Assembly (NCBI GenBank): GCA_009829735.1
Contig: CM020620.1
Span: forward strand, 5,572,299-5,636,298
Origin: Pyropia yezoensis
Lineage: Eukaryota; Rhodophyta; Bangiophyceae; Bangiales; Bangiaceae
Length of the DNA: 64,000 bases
Reading direction: 5' to 3'
Shown here: positions 51,848-61,820 of the stretch, in pieces
How positions within the stretch are numbered: position 1 is the stretch's first letter
How the letters are laid out: each line of letters starts with the position of its first letter
The notes under the pieces: generated by a model
Told to the model about the DNA's origin: nothing
What the model saw: only the letters and a program-made list of their open reading frames with translations
Databases searched by the model: none
Position numbers and translations under genes: made by a program

Positions 51848-52827
51848 GGCGGGCAGGCATGACTTTTGGGAACAGCTTCGAGGAGGGGGGCAGGGGGATA
51901 TGTGAGAGGGGACGAAGGTGGGGAAGAGACGAAGAGAGTTACCAAAGGGCTGGATGGTCGGGGGACCACCAGCCGCTGCCGGGGTATATACAGCGGCGCT
52001 CGCGGACGCACTAACAAATGTAGTAGGGGGTGGCGGCGGCCCCATGGGCGGTGGCTCCCCCCGTCCACGGCAGTGACTCCTCCCCGTCAGCGGCGGTGAC
52101 TGCGGCTGGGAGCCTGTCGGCCTGCGCTGCTGCCAGTGCCCCTGCCGCCACGCGCGCCGCCGCCAGTGTGGGCGGCGCGGACCAGGTGGAGGCTTGCATC
52201 AACGCGGGGGCTGCGGCAGTGGTTTTCGCCGCCGCCGCGGTGGGGACAGGCGGCGGTCGCGGCGACAGTAGCGGCGGCGTCGTCGGCGGCTGTTCCGGCG
52301 ACGACGGCCGTCGGCAGCGGTGGCCATGCTGGGGGGGGGGGGGGGGGCTCTCGGCATGACGTGGGGTCCGAATTGTGATGGCGGTGAATGTGATGGGGGA
52401 GCCTGGACACCCGACGGGACGAGGTATGGGGGCAGCCCCAGGGACGGAAGGGTGAAGAGAGGGGCGCGACGAACACCAGAAACCTGCCCCTGGGCAAAAG
52501 ATTATTTCAAAGTCGAGGCGATGATGATCTTTCAAACTATTCTTCCCATGCACGGTGAAATGTGTGAATGCAGTATTCCGGGGAATCTATTGGCTGAAGG
52601 CGAAATGCCCTCGTGCGCTGTGAGCCGGTACACACTACATGCGGCTAGGAATCGTCGAAGGCGGTCGCTCCTGTCCATCACTTACTGAACGAACCTGGGC
52701 CAGGTCGGATTCTATTGGTCGGAAGAATATTGGAGAAATTCAGAGCTCGTGTGTGCATGGTATCGGGGCCTCCGTTAACAGGCCCATCCAGGATAGGTCG
52801 AGAGCTCGGCACCACGTCCCCACGTTA
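51848..52827. other. Intergenic, GC-rich, no gene recognised
   Basis: A GCC/GGC-rich stretch at 52030-52320 and a G16 run near 52330 give long but low-complexity frames on both strands. The rest is unremarkable. Confidence 0.5.
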
Positions 52828-52946
52828 TAGTGCGTCCCGTAAAAAGTGGACAGGCACGTGTCGTGATCATGTCCAATATCGGCCACTGGACCAATCAAAC
52901 CCACCCTGCACGACCTGTGCGAGTCCACTTTGTACGGGACGCACTA
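52828..52946. mobile_element. Tc1/pogo-type MITE
   Basis: About 119 bp with near-perfect inverted ends of 24 bp or more (TAGTGCGTCCCGTA then AAAAGTGGAC on the left; one mismatch to the right end), flanked by TA on both sides. TA target duplication and AGTGCGTCCC ends are typical of Tc1/mariner-pogo relatives. The interior is non-coding. Its ends differ from those of the neighbouring pogo-like element, so a different transposase would have moved it. Confidence 0.75.
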
Positions 52947-53029
52947 TAACAGAGAGGTCAGAATCTATGGGCCGGCTGAATTGGGAATCTCGTATGTGCA
53001 TGGCACCTGAGCCTCACTGCACGCAGGTA

Positions 53030-53055
53030 TCAACGCTGTTCGAATGCTGGAACAC
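53030..53055 (+). repeat. Left TIR of pogo-like element
   Basis: TCAACGCTGTTCGAATGC... starting after TA; it pairs with 56751-56776. Confidence 0.85.
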
Positions 53056-53282
53056 TTTTTAATGTTTTTATTACGTACGAATACAGCAGCTTGTCCCCGA
53101 CTGTGCGGCGAGGCATGAAAGAAATGCTCGTGAGCTGCGCTACAACATCACTGCGGCAACCTATGTCTTTTTCCTGCGCCTTCACCCATGGCGTCCACAT
53201 GGAAGTCGTCCACCAGGTGGTGGTCCTCGAGGATGTAAACGCTCGAAGTCTGGAACACTTAACTACCGAAACAAGTCTGTAA

Positions 53283-54372
53283 CTGCAACCGGATCTCAGG
53301 CTGAGCACGAGATGCGCCGGCCCGCCGCTTGTGCCCAACCCACCCCAGCCAACCAGCGCGTGCGCTCACGTGCGCGTGCCCCCACCTCCTGGCCCCGACT
53401 CAACTGTCAAGGCCCCTTCCCGCACGCACACCCCCCACGCGCCACCCTCCCTTTCCTCTTTCCCACGCCCCCCCCTCTCAAGCTCCCCCCTCCCATGCCC
53501 CCCTGAAGGCGCCCCTGCCGTGCAACCGCCCCCCCGCGTTCCCCCACCCGACGTGACACCCGACACTCCGCCCTTCTGTGCCCCCCCCCCAGCTCCCCCC
53601 CCCGCGTCACCCCCGCATCCTCGCCGCCACCCGGAGCGCCATTCCTCCGCTGCCCCCTATCGCCCTCTCCACCAGCCGCCCCCCGCGCGCCATCCCACTT
53701 TGGCGCTCCCTCCCAACGCGCTTCTTCTTCCCGCTGACTACATTCTGCCGCATCCACTCGCCTCTCGCTCCCCGACCCCCCTGCTCCCCCCCCCCCCGCT
53801 GTTCGCCCGCTCGCCAGGGCTGGAAGCCCGCCCCTCTCCCTGCCCTCTCACAGGCCATTGCTGCACAAGAGACGGACGCTGCGCGCGAACCGCTTCCCAA
53901 GGCTGGACATGTGCCCGTCCCCCCGCTTTTTTCCCGGCCATGGCTGCACGAGAGACGGACGCTGCGCACCCTCCACTTGCGAGGGCTGGAAGCCCACTTT
54001 TTTCCTGCCCTCCCCCCCTGGCGTTGGCTTCAGAACGGACCGACGTCGGCTGGGCCCGACCGCTTCCGGTCTCCCTCCCTTCATGCCAGCTGCGTGGTAC
54101 ACCTGAGAGCGGGGATAGGAGTGGTATATCTGAGAGTGGGGACAGGAGCCCCGCACCGCTTGGGCCCCACGGAGGCAGGCGTTGACCGCGGGGGGAGATG
54201 CCCTCATGCATGCTTCTTTTCTTTTCCCCGCCCTATCCATGCTTATGACGTTCTCTCCCTGCACCCTTAGGCGTCCAGTGAACAGGGCCGTCACCTGTCA
54301 CGTTGCAGCTCCCCCCGCGCGGAAGATGGCTAAGACACCGCCAGAAGCACTCTGCTCTCTGCGTCGGATGAT
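53283..54372. other. Non-coding CT-rich left part of pogo-like element with 82-bp repeats
   Basis: A C-rich stretch (53330-53810) is followed by three tandem units of about 82-84 bp at 53816-54060 with the common parts AGGGCTGGAAGCCC and AGAGACGGACGCTGCGC. The long plus-strand open frame across it (53331-54185) is Pro-rich and low complexity; I do not call it a gene. Confidence 0.5.
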
Positions 54373-54452
54373 GTGACAAAAAAAATAAAAGTTACAAATA
54401 TAAGGGAAAGTGCCCCCACGCATACAGAAATTGGAGCACAACGTGTAGCCGG

Positions 54453-56567
54453 TCACAAGCTACGACGGCAGGCCCGCACCTTGGCAATTTCGACACGCAC
54501 ACGGATCGGTAGGGCTTGGCGGCGCACAGCATTTCGGGCTGCCGCCAACTCCAGCAGGCGGATCTCCTCCGCTTGCTCTCGCCCACGACGCCCACGGTCT
54601 GCCACTGCCGGCCGCTCAGCCGCTTCCGCCACCCGTTCCTTCTTCTTCTGCGCCGCCGCCGCCGCGGCCTTCACTTTGTTGCTCTCGGCCAGCGACCGCG
54701 CGACCTCCTTGGCCCGCAACACTGCCAACACCGCGCTGCTCGAGACATGACAGCCCGCCGTGGTGCTCACAGTACCCGTCTTCGTAACGACAACTGCATC
54801 GGCCAGCGACTCTCTTTGTAAAAATGAACTGTCGCGAACGTCCAGCAACGGGTCAGTGGCGTCGGCGCCGCCCTCGTCGGCGTACGCAGCGCTGATGGCA
54901 AAGGTCGCGTCACAGAAGGCAACGGGAGACAGCGGCCACCGCCCGGTGCGCTTAAACCCGGCTTTGATGTTTGACGGGGTTGCTGCCAGCACGTATGCCT
55001 CGGTAATCAGCTCACAGGCGGTGTAGATGTTGAATTTGCTCAGCACGTTGGCCGGGTTGTTTACGTATGCGCTGACCCGGCTCTTCGCGGCCTCCTTCAT
55101 CGGCCCGAAGACGGTGACGTCCAGCGGTTGCTTAAAGTGGGACGTGTGCGCGGGAAAGGCGTAGACGATGACGTTGTTCTCCACCAATCGAAGAAGAACG
55201 CGTAGCGACAGATGGCTTGAATATCCATCGAAAATCACCAGTGTCTTCCCCGTACGCCGCAGCTCCTCCGATTCAGCCAGGTAGCTGTCCACCAACGCCA
55301 GCATGATTTTGGCGTCGACACCCGCAGGGGTACGATAAAACACCTTGGCACCGCTCCGCAAATAATCCGCCGGCGTCTCCGTCTCTCCCCCTGCCAGCGT
55401 GCTGTACTTGGCTTCGGTCCCCGGGAGCACGACGATGGGGCTGTAAGCACGACCAGTCGCCGCCACAGCGGCGCTGAGGGTGACATGATCTGCGTCCTTG
55501 CCGACGGATATGCCCCGCGACAGCGACCGCCCAAGTTTGGGGTCCACTAGCACCTTGGCCTTGGTTGCCGCCATGGAGCCCAGAGAGAACCCTGTCCTAT
55601 CCCCATTGGACATGCGCTCCGCTGTAATCCCATGCGTAGCAACGAGATGCTGGAGGATCGATAGGTGGGACGCCACGTTGGCCTTGGTCGTGGCCCGCGC
55701 CCGCACTCCCTCCACTCGGCTCTCGTGACGGAGCCGCAAGCCGTGGCGAGCGCAGAACCGCCGCACCCAACCCTCGGACGGCCGCTTGCCCTTCCACTTG
55801 GCTTGTTCTTCGGCCGGAAGCTCCGCCACGACATCATCCACGGCTTGGCACAGGTGGAGCTTGGAAATATTAAAACCTTGCGCTTGCAGTTTCCCAATAG
55901 CGCCCCTCAGACGCTCCTCCGCCGCTGCCGGCAAGATAGGGGGGCGGCCCAGTCGCCCTCGCGGGCCAGGCGAGCCCGTCAGCTCACGATGGACGGAGCC
56001 AACCGTCGCCCGCTCATCCGGCCCCACTTGTTTGTCGACCTCCGCCATCGCCTGCCGGATGCTGCGGCCGCCCCGAACCAGCCCAGCCGCAGTTACCACG
56101 CGCCGGTGCTTCAGCTCCCGGATAGTGATGGTCGACGTGCGCGGCTTCGGTGGCACGCTCGCCGCGCCAAACAGCCGATTGCCACAGGTAGAGAGGGGCC
56201 GGCAGACGACCGGGGGGGGGGGGGGGGCGGGTGGGGTGGGGGGGGGTGGGGCCGGCAGATGCCGAGGGGGGAGGGGGAGGGGGGGAGGTGAAGGCCGTGG
56301 AGAGGTGTGGGAGCGCGGTCGCTGGACGACGGGGCGCTGATTGACGTGGGCGCGCTCTTTCGTCCCCCGTGCGAGCCGCCCGCGCGAGTGGTGGCCGGTC
56401 TGCGTCGTCTGTGTGGCTGTAACGCTTCTCTGGGAGGCAGAGTAGATCTCCATTTGACCCCGAAACCATTCCTCGTCAAGTTTGCTGGCATTTGCGTACT
56501 GGTCGGGGACTATACGGCGTATGACCGCTTCCACTGCTTGGTTCCGGATGGAGGCGTGGAAGAACAT
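54453..56567 (-). CDS. Pogo-like DDE transposase
   Basis: 704 residues from ATG 56567 (MFFHASIRNQAVEAV); the frame is open further up into the TIR, so this start is a choice. After a Pro-rich stretch come a helix-turn-helix region (TIRELKHRRVVTAAGL ... RATVGSVHREL) and a CENP-B/Tc5-like DNA-binding domain (LQAQGFNISKLHL ... RPSEGWVRRFCARHGL). The DDE_1 catalytic core has Asp at about 323 (SNGDRTGF), 447 (VIFDGYSSHLSL) and 483 (HFKQPLDVTVFGPMKEA). D447-D483 has 35 residues between. The first motif is unusual: NGDRTGF instead of the common N-x-DETG. A Lys/Arg/Ala-rich C-terminus follows. It cuts and pastes the element at TA. No stop or frameshift is seen, so it may be active. Confidence 0.85.
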   Translation of the reverse strand: MFFHASIRNQAVEAVIRRIVPDQYANASKLDEEWFRGQMEIYSASQRSVTATQTTQTGHHSRGRLARGTKERAHVNQRPVVQRPRSHTSPRPSPPPLPLPPRHLPAPPPPTPPAPPPPPVVCRPLSTCGNRLFGAASVPPKPRTSTITIRELKHRRVVTAAGLVRGGRSIRQAMAEVDKQVGPDERATVGSVHRELTGSPGPRGRLGRPPILPAAAEERLRGAIGKLQAQGFNISKLHLCQAVDDVVAELPAEEQAKWKGKRPSEGWVRRFCARHGLRLRHESRVEGVRARATTKANVASHLSILQHLVATHGITAERMSNGDRTGFSLGSMAATKAKVLVDPKLGRSLSRGISVGKDADHVTLSAAVAATGRAYSPIVVLPGTEAKYSTLAGGETETPADYLRSGAKVFYRTPAGVDAKIMLALVDSYLAESEELRRTGKTLVIFDGYSSHLSLRVLLRLVENNVIVYAFPAHTSHFKQPLDVTVFGPMKEAAKSRVSAYVNNPANVLSKFNIYTACELITEAYVLAATPSNIKAGFKRTGRWPLSPVAFCDATFAISAAYADEGGADATDPLLDVRDSSFLQRESLADAVVVTKTGTVSTTAGCHVSSSAVLAVLRAKEVARSLAESNKVKAAAAAAQKKKERVAEAAERPAVADRGRRGREQAEEIRLLELAAARNAVRRQALPIRVRVEIAKVRACRRSL

Positions 56568-56750
56568 AGTTGCTACGTATTCTTTTTTCCATTGTGAGAG
56601 ATATCGTCGGGAGAGCCTTCTTTCATCTGTTTTTTTTTTTTTCTTGCGCAACGTCTTGCTTCTCAATCTATTTATTTGCCTGTTATGAGAGGCAAACAAT
56701 GGGCAAACGAGCTGGAAACGCACATCCGGCGGTGTTCCACCATTTGAGCG

Positions 56751-56776
56751 GTGTTCCAGCATTCGAACAGCGTAGA
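56751..56776 (-). repeat. Right TIR of pogo-like element
   Basis: GTGTTCCAGCATTCGAAC... ending GTAGA before TA; the inverted partner of 53030-53055. Confidence 0.85.
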
Positions 56777-56778
56777 TA

Positions 56779-57589
56779 CCCCACCTTGGAGGCCTTGTCG
56801 ACCATAGCGCGGGAAGGGACGCTGCGGTTGAAAGCGGAGACAGCAGGAGCACTGGGCGGTTTTGAAAAAGGGGCGGGGGCCCGGGCCACCCTTTTCGAGC
56901 TGCTGATGCCCCAGCCCGCAGGCTGGTACGTGTCTTCATGTCGCTGAGGTGTTATTCTAGCGAGGACCTGACGACCGAGTTGTGTCAAGTATATGTCAGA
57001 ATGCTGATAAATACTTTCCCTCCTGAGCGCTCATATCTACCCTTTCGAAGATTCATTCGCACACGCGCGCCACAATGACGCGCACTCAACTGGCGGGATT
57101 AGGCGTGTTTTAAGGGCGCATTGCGCGTGCACGCCGGAGCTGTCGGGGCGTGCACTGCACTGAGGGCGTGGGCACCGCTGCGGCGCACCGGCCGGGTGCG
57201 AGGATGGCTGCGCCCGCGGCGGGCGCGAAGGCGGATGCGCGATGGGTGCGTCAGGTGAGTGCGCGGACAAAGGGCGCCGGGTGGGTGCGACGACGGGCGA
57301 GCTGACGCTACTGTGTGGGCCGCCCTGCACGCGGGGACACTCAGGGAGGAGGTGTGTGCACGCGCGCGGGGGACAGAGGAGAGGGCTGATGCGAGCAGCG
57401 CTGTACATGAGCGTGGGGACCAGCAGAGACCAAAGGGTTCAAGAGCCAGCCCGCCAGCGGCGAGGGGAAGGGCGCCGCGGCGCTGCACGGCGGCGGTGCT
57501 AGCAGACCCGCCACCCCCCGAGAGGAGCGCACAAGGACCTACCCGGCGAGCGCCTGATTGACAATCCTAGCTTGTGAGCGCCCGGGGCG
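56779..57589. other. Intergenic, no gene recognised
   Basis: Between the pogo-like element and the stop of the ABC transporter gene. GC-rich, with low-complexity open frames on both strands. Confidence 0.5.
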
Positions 57590-60372
57590 TCACTCCACCC
57601 CCTGCCGGAGTCTCGCCTCGGGGCTGTCTGGCACCCAGCCGTCTCCCCTCAGGGCGGCGCCCATCGTCCCACCCTCCGTTACAGCGGCGCTAGCCGCCGC
57701 CGCCGCCGCCGCCGCAGCAGCAGCAGAGTCCGCCGCCGCCCCCCCCCGCCGTGGCCCGCCCTCGCGCACCATCTTGTACAACACGCCCCGCGCGGCGATC
57801 AGGTCGGACCAGCTGCCCACCTCCACCACCCGCCCCGCCCGCAAGACGGCCACCGTGTCGGCTTGCCGCATCGCGTCGAGACGGTGGGCCACCACCAGCA
57901 CCGCCACGGGAGGGCGGCCGCCAACGGCGGGACCCCCCACGGCAACGCTGCGGAGGGCCTCCCCGACGGCGCGAGCAGAGGAGGTGTCGAGGCCCGCCGT
58001 CGCCTCGTCGGTCGTCAAGATGCCGCCCCGGCGGAGGAGGGCGCGGGAGAGCGCCACGCGCGCGCGTTGGCCCCCACTGAGGGCGGCGCCGCCCTCGCCG
58101 ACGCGGGTGCCAAGGCCAACGCCGGGGCCGAGGCCCGCAAAGATGGGCGCCGCCGCGCTGGCCGCTAGCGCCTCACGCAGCGCATCGTCCACGCCAGCCA
58201 CGTCGCCGGCAGCGGCAGCCGCCGCCGCCGCGTCTGTGGGCGGCGATGGGTAGAGCAGCGCGTCCCGCACGGTGCCGTCAAAGAGGTGGGGCGCCTGCGC
58301 CACCACCCCCACCGCATCACGCAGCGACGGCAGGTGCACGCGCGCAATGTCCACCCCATTGACCGTAATGCGGCCCGCGTCGGGGTCGTACAAGCGGGAT
58401 AGGAGCAGGCAGAGGGTGGACTTGCCACACCCCGACGCGCCAACGGCGGCCGTCACAGAACCGGCCGGTATTTCTAGTGACAGCCCACGAAGGACAGGGA
58501 CCTCTGGGCGGGCAGGATAGGCAAACCAGACGTCCTCAAACGCCACGTCCAGGGGAGTGTCGGCAGGGATAATCGCCCCGGCGCCGGGTGCACGGCGGCG
58601 CGCCGCCGCGACCGCCGCAGGGGGGGGCACCCACAGCGGCGGAGGCGCCGACGAGTCTGCCCCGCGGGCGCCGTCGGCCATACCCCCCGCAGATGCGCCC
58701 ACCCCACCGCCAACGCCGCCACTGCCACCCAACAGGCCCCCCACCTCCCGCCACGATGATCGCATGGCCAGCACGTCGGCAAAGGCGGCGCGGAGCCCCC
58801 CGGAGGAGGCCCCCCCGCTCCCCCCTCTGCCCAGACCGGCGCCGCCCTCTGCCGCATCCTCCTCCCCCCCGGCCGCCGAGAGCGTCGACGACTTCCCCCG
58901 GGGCACCCGGTCAAGAACAGCAAAGATCCGCGCGCCCGCCCCCTGCGCCTTTGTGAAGTTCGTGTACGAGGAGGCCATCGCCGACAGCCCCCCCCCGAGC
59001 GTCACCGAGTACATGGCAAACGCAGACAGCTCGCCGACGGTCATCCCCCCAGAAAGCACTTGGCCCCCCCCAACGGCGAGGACGCCCAGGAGGCTCGCCT
59101 GTGCCGCGAAAGAGATGCCCCCATTGTACGCCCCCGACACAAGCGCCACCCGCCGAGCGAGCGCGTACGAGTCCCCAACGGCGGCGGCGTAGCGGGCGGC
59201 CTCGACACCCTCTGCACCCGCCGCCCGCACCGCCCGCACGGCGCCAATTCGCTCCGCCGCCACCTGCGTGGCGGCGGCAAGCGAGTCGAGCAGCCGCCGG
59301 GATAGCTCGCGGACGGCGCGGCCAAAGTAGTAGGCCCCACCCGCAATGGGTGGGAAGGTGGCTAGCGCGACCAGCGAGAGGCTCGGAGAGAGGTACAGGA
59401 CGCAGCCGAGGCCCGCCGCCGACGTGACAGCCGCCCGCAGCGACCGGGCCACATTGTCGGTGAGGGTGGACGCGACGCTCGCCGCGTCGGCGGACAGGCG
59501 GTTGACGAGCTCGCCCGACTGGGTCTTGTCAAAAAAAGCCGTCTCCTGCCGCAGGATGGCGGTGAAGGTGTCGGTGCGCAGCCGCCGGGACACCCGCTCC
59601 CCCACAATCGTCAGCGTCGACGTGCGGACGGCGGTCGCGACGGCGGCAATGCCAAAGAGGGCGCCCATGCCCAGCGTCAGGGCGTGGAGCTCCGCCGCGC
59701 CCGTCGCCGCCGGCAGTTGCACCGCGTCCACGATGCGGCCCAGCGCCAGCGGGAAGGCCATCGTCGCGCCCGATGACACCAGCTGCGCGCCGAGGGCGAC
59801 CGACAGGCGCGACCGCTCGGGGATGGCGAGGGAGAAGAGCCGTCTCAGCGGCACCTGCGTATCGGGGTCAACGTCAATGTCGCTGCCGGCGAGGGGGGGG
59901 GGCGGGGGCGACTCCCCACCCGGGGGGTCCCGCGACCCCGCCACGGTCTGCCGTTTGGTGGAAAAGGGCGGGACGCCGCCGCTACCACCCCCACCGCCGG
60001 CCCCGCCGCCCCTGCCATCACCGCCGCCGCCGCCTCCGCCGCTATCATTGGTGGTTGCCACGGAGCGCACCCCCCGCCCCCCGGCCCCCGCCAACAGGAG
60101 GCGTGGCCCCACCCCCCCCCAGCCGACGAGGCTGCCGGCGAGGCCGGCGCCCCCCCCTCCCCCCCCAAGCCGTGGGGGTGGGGGCCAGCCCCCCCCCCCT
60201 CGGCGCCCCCCCCCGCCCACGAGCAGTCGCGTTAGAGGTACAACCCCCCCAACCCCCCCACCACCCACCCCTCCACCACCCACCCGTCGCACCGCCGCTG
60301 CCGCTGCCGCCGCCGCCGCCGCCGTCGCCTCGTCCAGGGACGGCATGGTCGACAACGACGACGACGACGATG

Positions 60373-60404
<32 letters not shown>

Positions 60405-60496
60405 AATAGCAACAGCCGCCGCCCGCCGCCGCCCGCCGCAGCTTCCCCCGCCGCACGGACGCGCCAGCGGCCCATCGCCACCGCCGCGCGACGCAT
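57590..60496 (-). CDS. ABC half-transporter, ABCB type, probably organellar
   Basis: 968 residues from ATG 60496 (MRRAAVAMGRWRVRAAG) to TGA 57590-57592. This ATG is chosen because the N-terminus is Arg/Ala-rich and free of acidic residues, as in mitochondrial or plastid presequences. Residues about 40-210 are Gly/Pro low complexity. The membrane domain (about 215-530) has EVSRRLRTDTFTAILRQE-type (RVSRRLRTDTFTAIL), FFDKTQSGELVNRLS and GGMTVGELSAFAMY, all typical of ABCB half-transporters. The nucleotide-binding domain (about 640-930) has Walker A GASGCGKST (~685), Q-loop VVAQAPHLF, signature LSGGQRARVALSRAL (~804), Walker B with DEATAGLD (~825) and H-loop VVAHRLDAM (~868). The Walker B hydrophobic run is interrupted (GGILTTDEA). 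It must dimerise. It could be an ABCB8/10-like or TAP-like member; substrate unknown. Confidence 0.85.
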
Positions 60497-61313
60497 CACG
60501 AGGGCGTCCTGGGGAACGCCCAAGGGGGAGCGGCGACCGCCCCAGGGGCGCGTCGGGCCAAACTGACGGTGGAGGGGGCAGGGGGGGGGAGTTGGGGAAG
60601 GGGGGGATGTGGCGGCAGAAAGAAAGGGTGGGGGGGCGGGGGGGGGGGAGGGGGAAAGCGGGTCTGCAGCGGCCACGCAGGCAAAAAAAATAACCAAGGG
60701 GCTGGGACAGTGGCGCCCGTCGTCCACAGTGTGGTCTCCACGCGGCGTGGGAAGCGGCCGCACCGAGGAACAGCGCCCCACCCCGACGGGATGCCAGACG
60801 CCCAGCGCTGGGCTGATGCCGGGGAGCCCCCTTCGTGCGCGGCGGTGCACCGACACGGCCGCCGCCGCAGCGACGTGGAACGTCAGCCGGGCAGGCGCAG
60901 CGGGATCCGTGGCGTTTGGGCGAATTTCGCACCCCCCTGCACAGCGCGGGGAGTGCCACGTCGCAGGGTGGCGGAGGCATCGGTGCCGCAGCCTCTGGGC
61001 ACTGGTTGCAGGGCACAGGCAGCAGCCTCGTGCGCAGCTACAGGCTGGATGTGAACGCGCCGCAGGGGGTCGAGCGAGCAGGACAGGCGGGTCACCCGCT
61101 GGTCGTCCGCCCCTGGCCCTCCTGTTTTGCCTCTGCTCGCACTCGAACGTCACTTAGAAGGCCTCCCGTTTCCCCCCACTTGCATACTCTTCCCCATCAC
61201 AGTTTCTACATCGCCCACTCACTCTGCCGTCCTCTTCGCCCCACCCCGCATCACCCCCCCGCCCCACCCCGCCCCACCCCGCCCCAGCATTGCATGACCC
61301 CGCCTCTTTGGCT
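60497..61313. other. Intergenic, presumed promoter of ABC gene and 3' region of next gene
   Basis: GC-rich. Tandem CCGCCCCACC decamers at about 61255-61287 are GC-box-like but sit nearer the downstream end of the allophanate-domain gene. No further coding signal. Confidence 0.4.
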
Positions 61314-61820
61314 CTACTTACCGCCCCCCTTCTCCAGGGACGCCACGTACGCCCGCCACCCGCCATGGTGCGTAATGTCCGAAAACGCCACCCCCTCCGC
61401 AACGCCATCCCGGGCCACCCACCCCTCGCACACAAAGCCGGTGAGTACCTCCACCCCCGTCTGGGGCGACACCGCCGCCAGGCGCACCGACCCAAACGCC
61501 AGCGGCGGCGGCACGCCCGCGAGGAGGCCCCCAATGGCCGCATCGGGGATGTCCCACACCTCCACCGCAATCGCCGCCACGGCGGGGGGGGGGGCGGGGA
61601 GGCCGGCGGGCGACGCCGTGTCGGCGGCGGCGGCGGCGGTGGGCGGGTGGTAGAGCATGCCGGGCTTGGCGGGCCCGACCGCGGGTGCCACCGGCGTCAA
61701 CACGTGGAGGGTGTAGTGGGGGACCGACAGGGCGTCACGGACAAAGACGCCGCCCGCAGCGTCGAGCTGGTGGGTGAGCGGGCCACCGCGCATGTGCAAG
61801 CCGCACACAACAAAATGCAT
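61314..61820 (-). CDS. Stand-alone allophanate hydrolase C-terminal domain-like protein
   Basis: 168 residues from ATG 61820 (good context, CACCATG) to TAG 61314-61316. Motifs follow the AtzF/DUR1 C-terminal domain in order: MHFVVCGLHMRGGPLTHQL (~1-19), GGVFVRDAL, HYTLHVL, KPGMLYHP, AVEVWDIPDAAIGGLL, PPPLAFGSVRL and HHGGWRAYVASLE at the end. In urea amidolyase and allophanate hydrolase this gamma-glutamylcyclotransferase-like domain follows the amidase. Here no amidase Ser-cisSer-Lys domain is visible next to it. The last codons, GGT AAG TAG, contain a perfect splice donor GTAAGT, so a further exon to the left is possible. It may act in urea/allophanate metabolism, by inference only. Confidence 0.7.
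   Translation of the reverse strand: MHFVVCGLHMRGGPLTHQLDAAGGVFVRDALSVPHYTLHVLTPVAPAVGPAKPGMLYHPPTAAAAADTASPAGLPAPPPAVAAIAVEVWDIPDAAIGGLLAGVPPPLAFGSVRLAAVSPQTGVEVLTGFVCEGWVARDGVAEGVAFSDITHHGGWRAYVASLEKGGGK

Larger units (their letters stand above)
53030..56776 (-). mobile_element. Pogo-like DNA transposon, apparently intact
   Basis: A 3747-bp element with 26-bp terminal inverted repeats (53030-53055 and 56751-56776; core ACGCTGTTCGAATGCTGG, one mismatch between ends) and the TA duplication (53028-53029, 56777-56778). Further partial copies of the end motif (CTGGAACAC with CGAA nearby) lie inside both ends, near 53238-53258 and 56732-56750, as expected for transposase-binding sites. It encodes one uninterrupted DDE transposase on the minus strand. 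Confidence 0.85.

Noticed and set aside
53331..54185. A 284-codon plus-strand gene inside the pogo-like element
   Set aside because: The translation is Pro/Arg-rich low complexity, several frames on both strands are equally open, and it overlaps tandem repeats.
60497..61153. A longer ABC transporter N-terminus
   Set aside because: The frame is open to 61153, but the sequence is low complexity and the ATG at 60496 gives a plausible targeting presequence.
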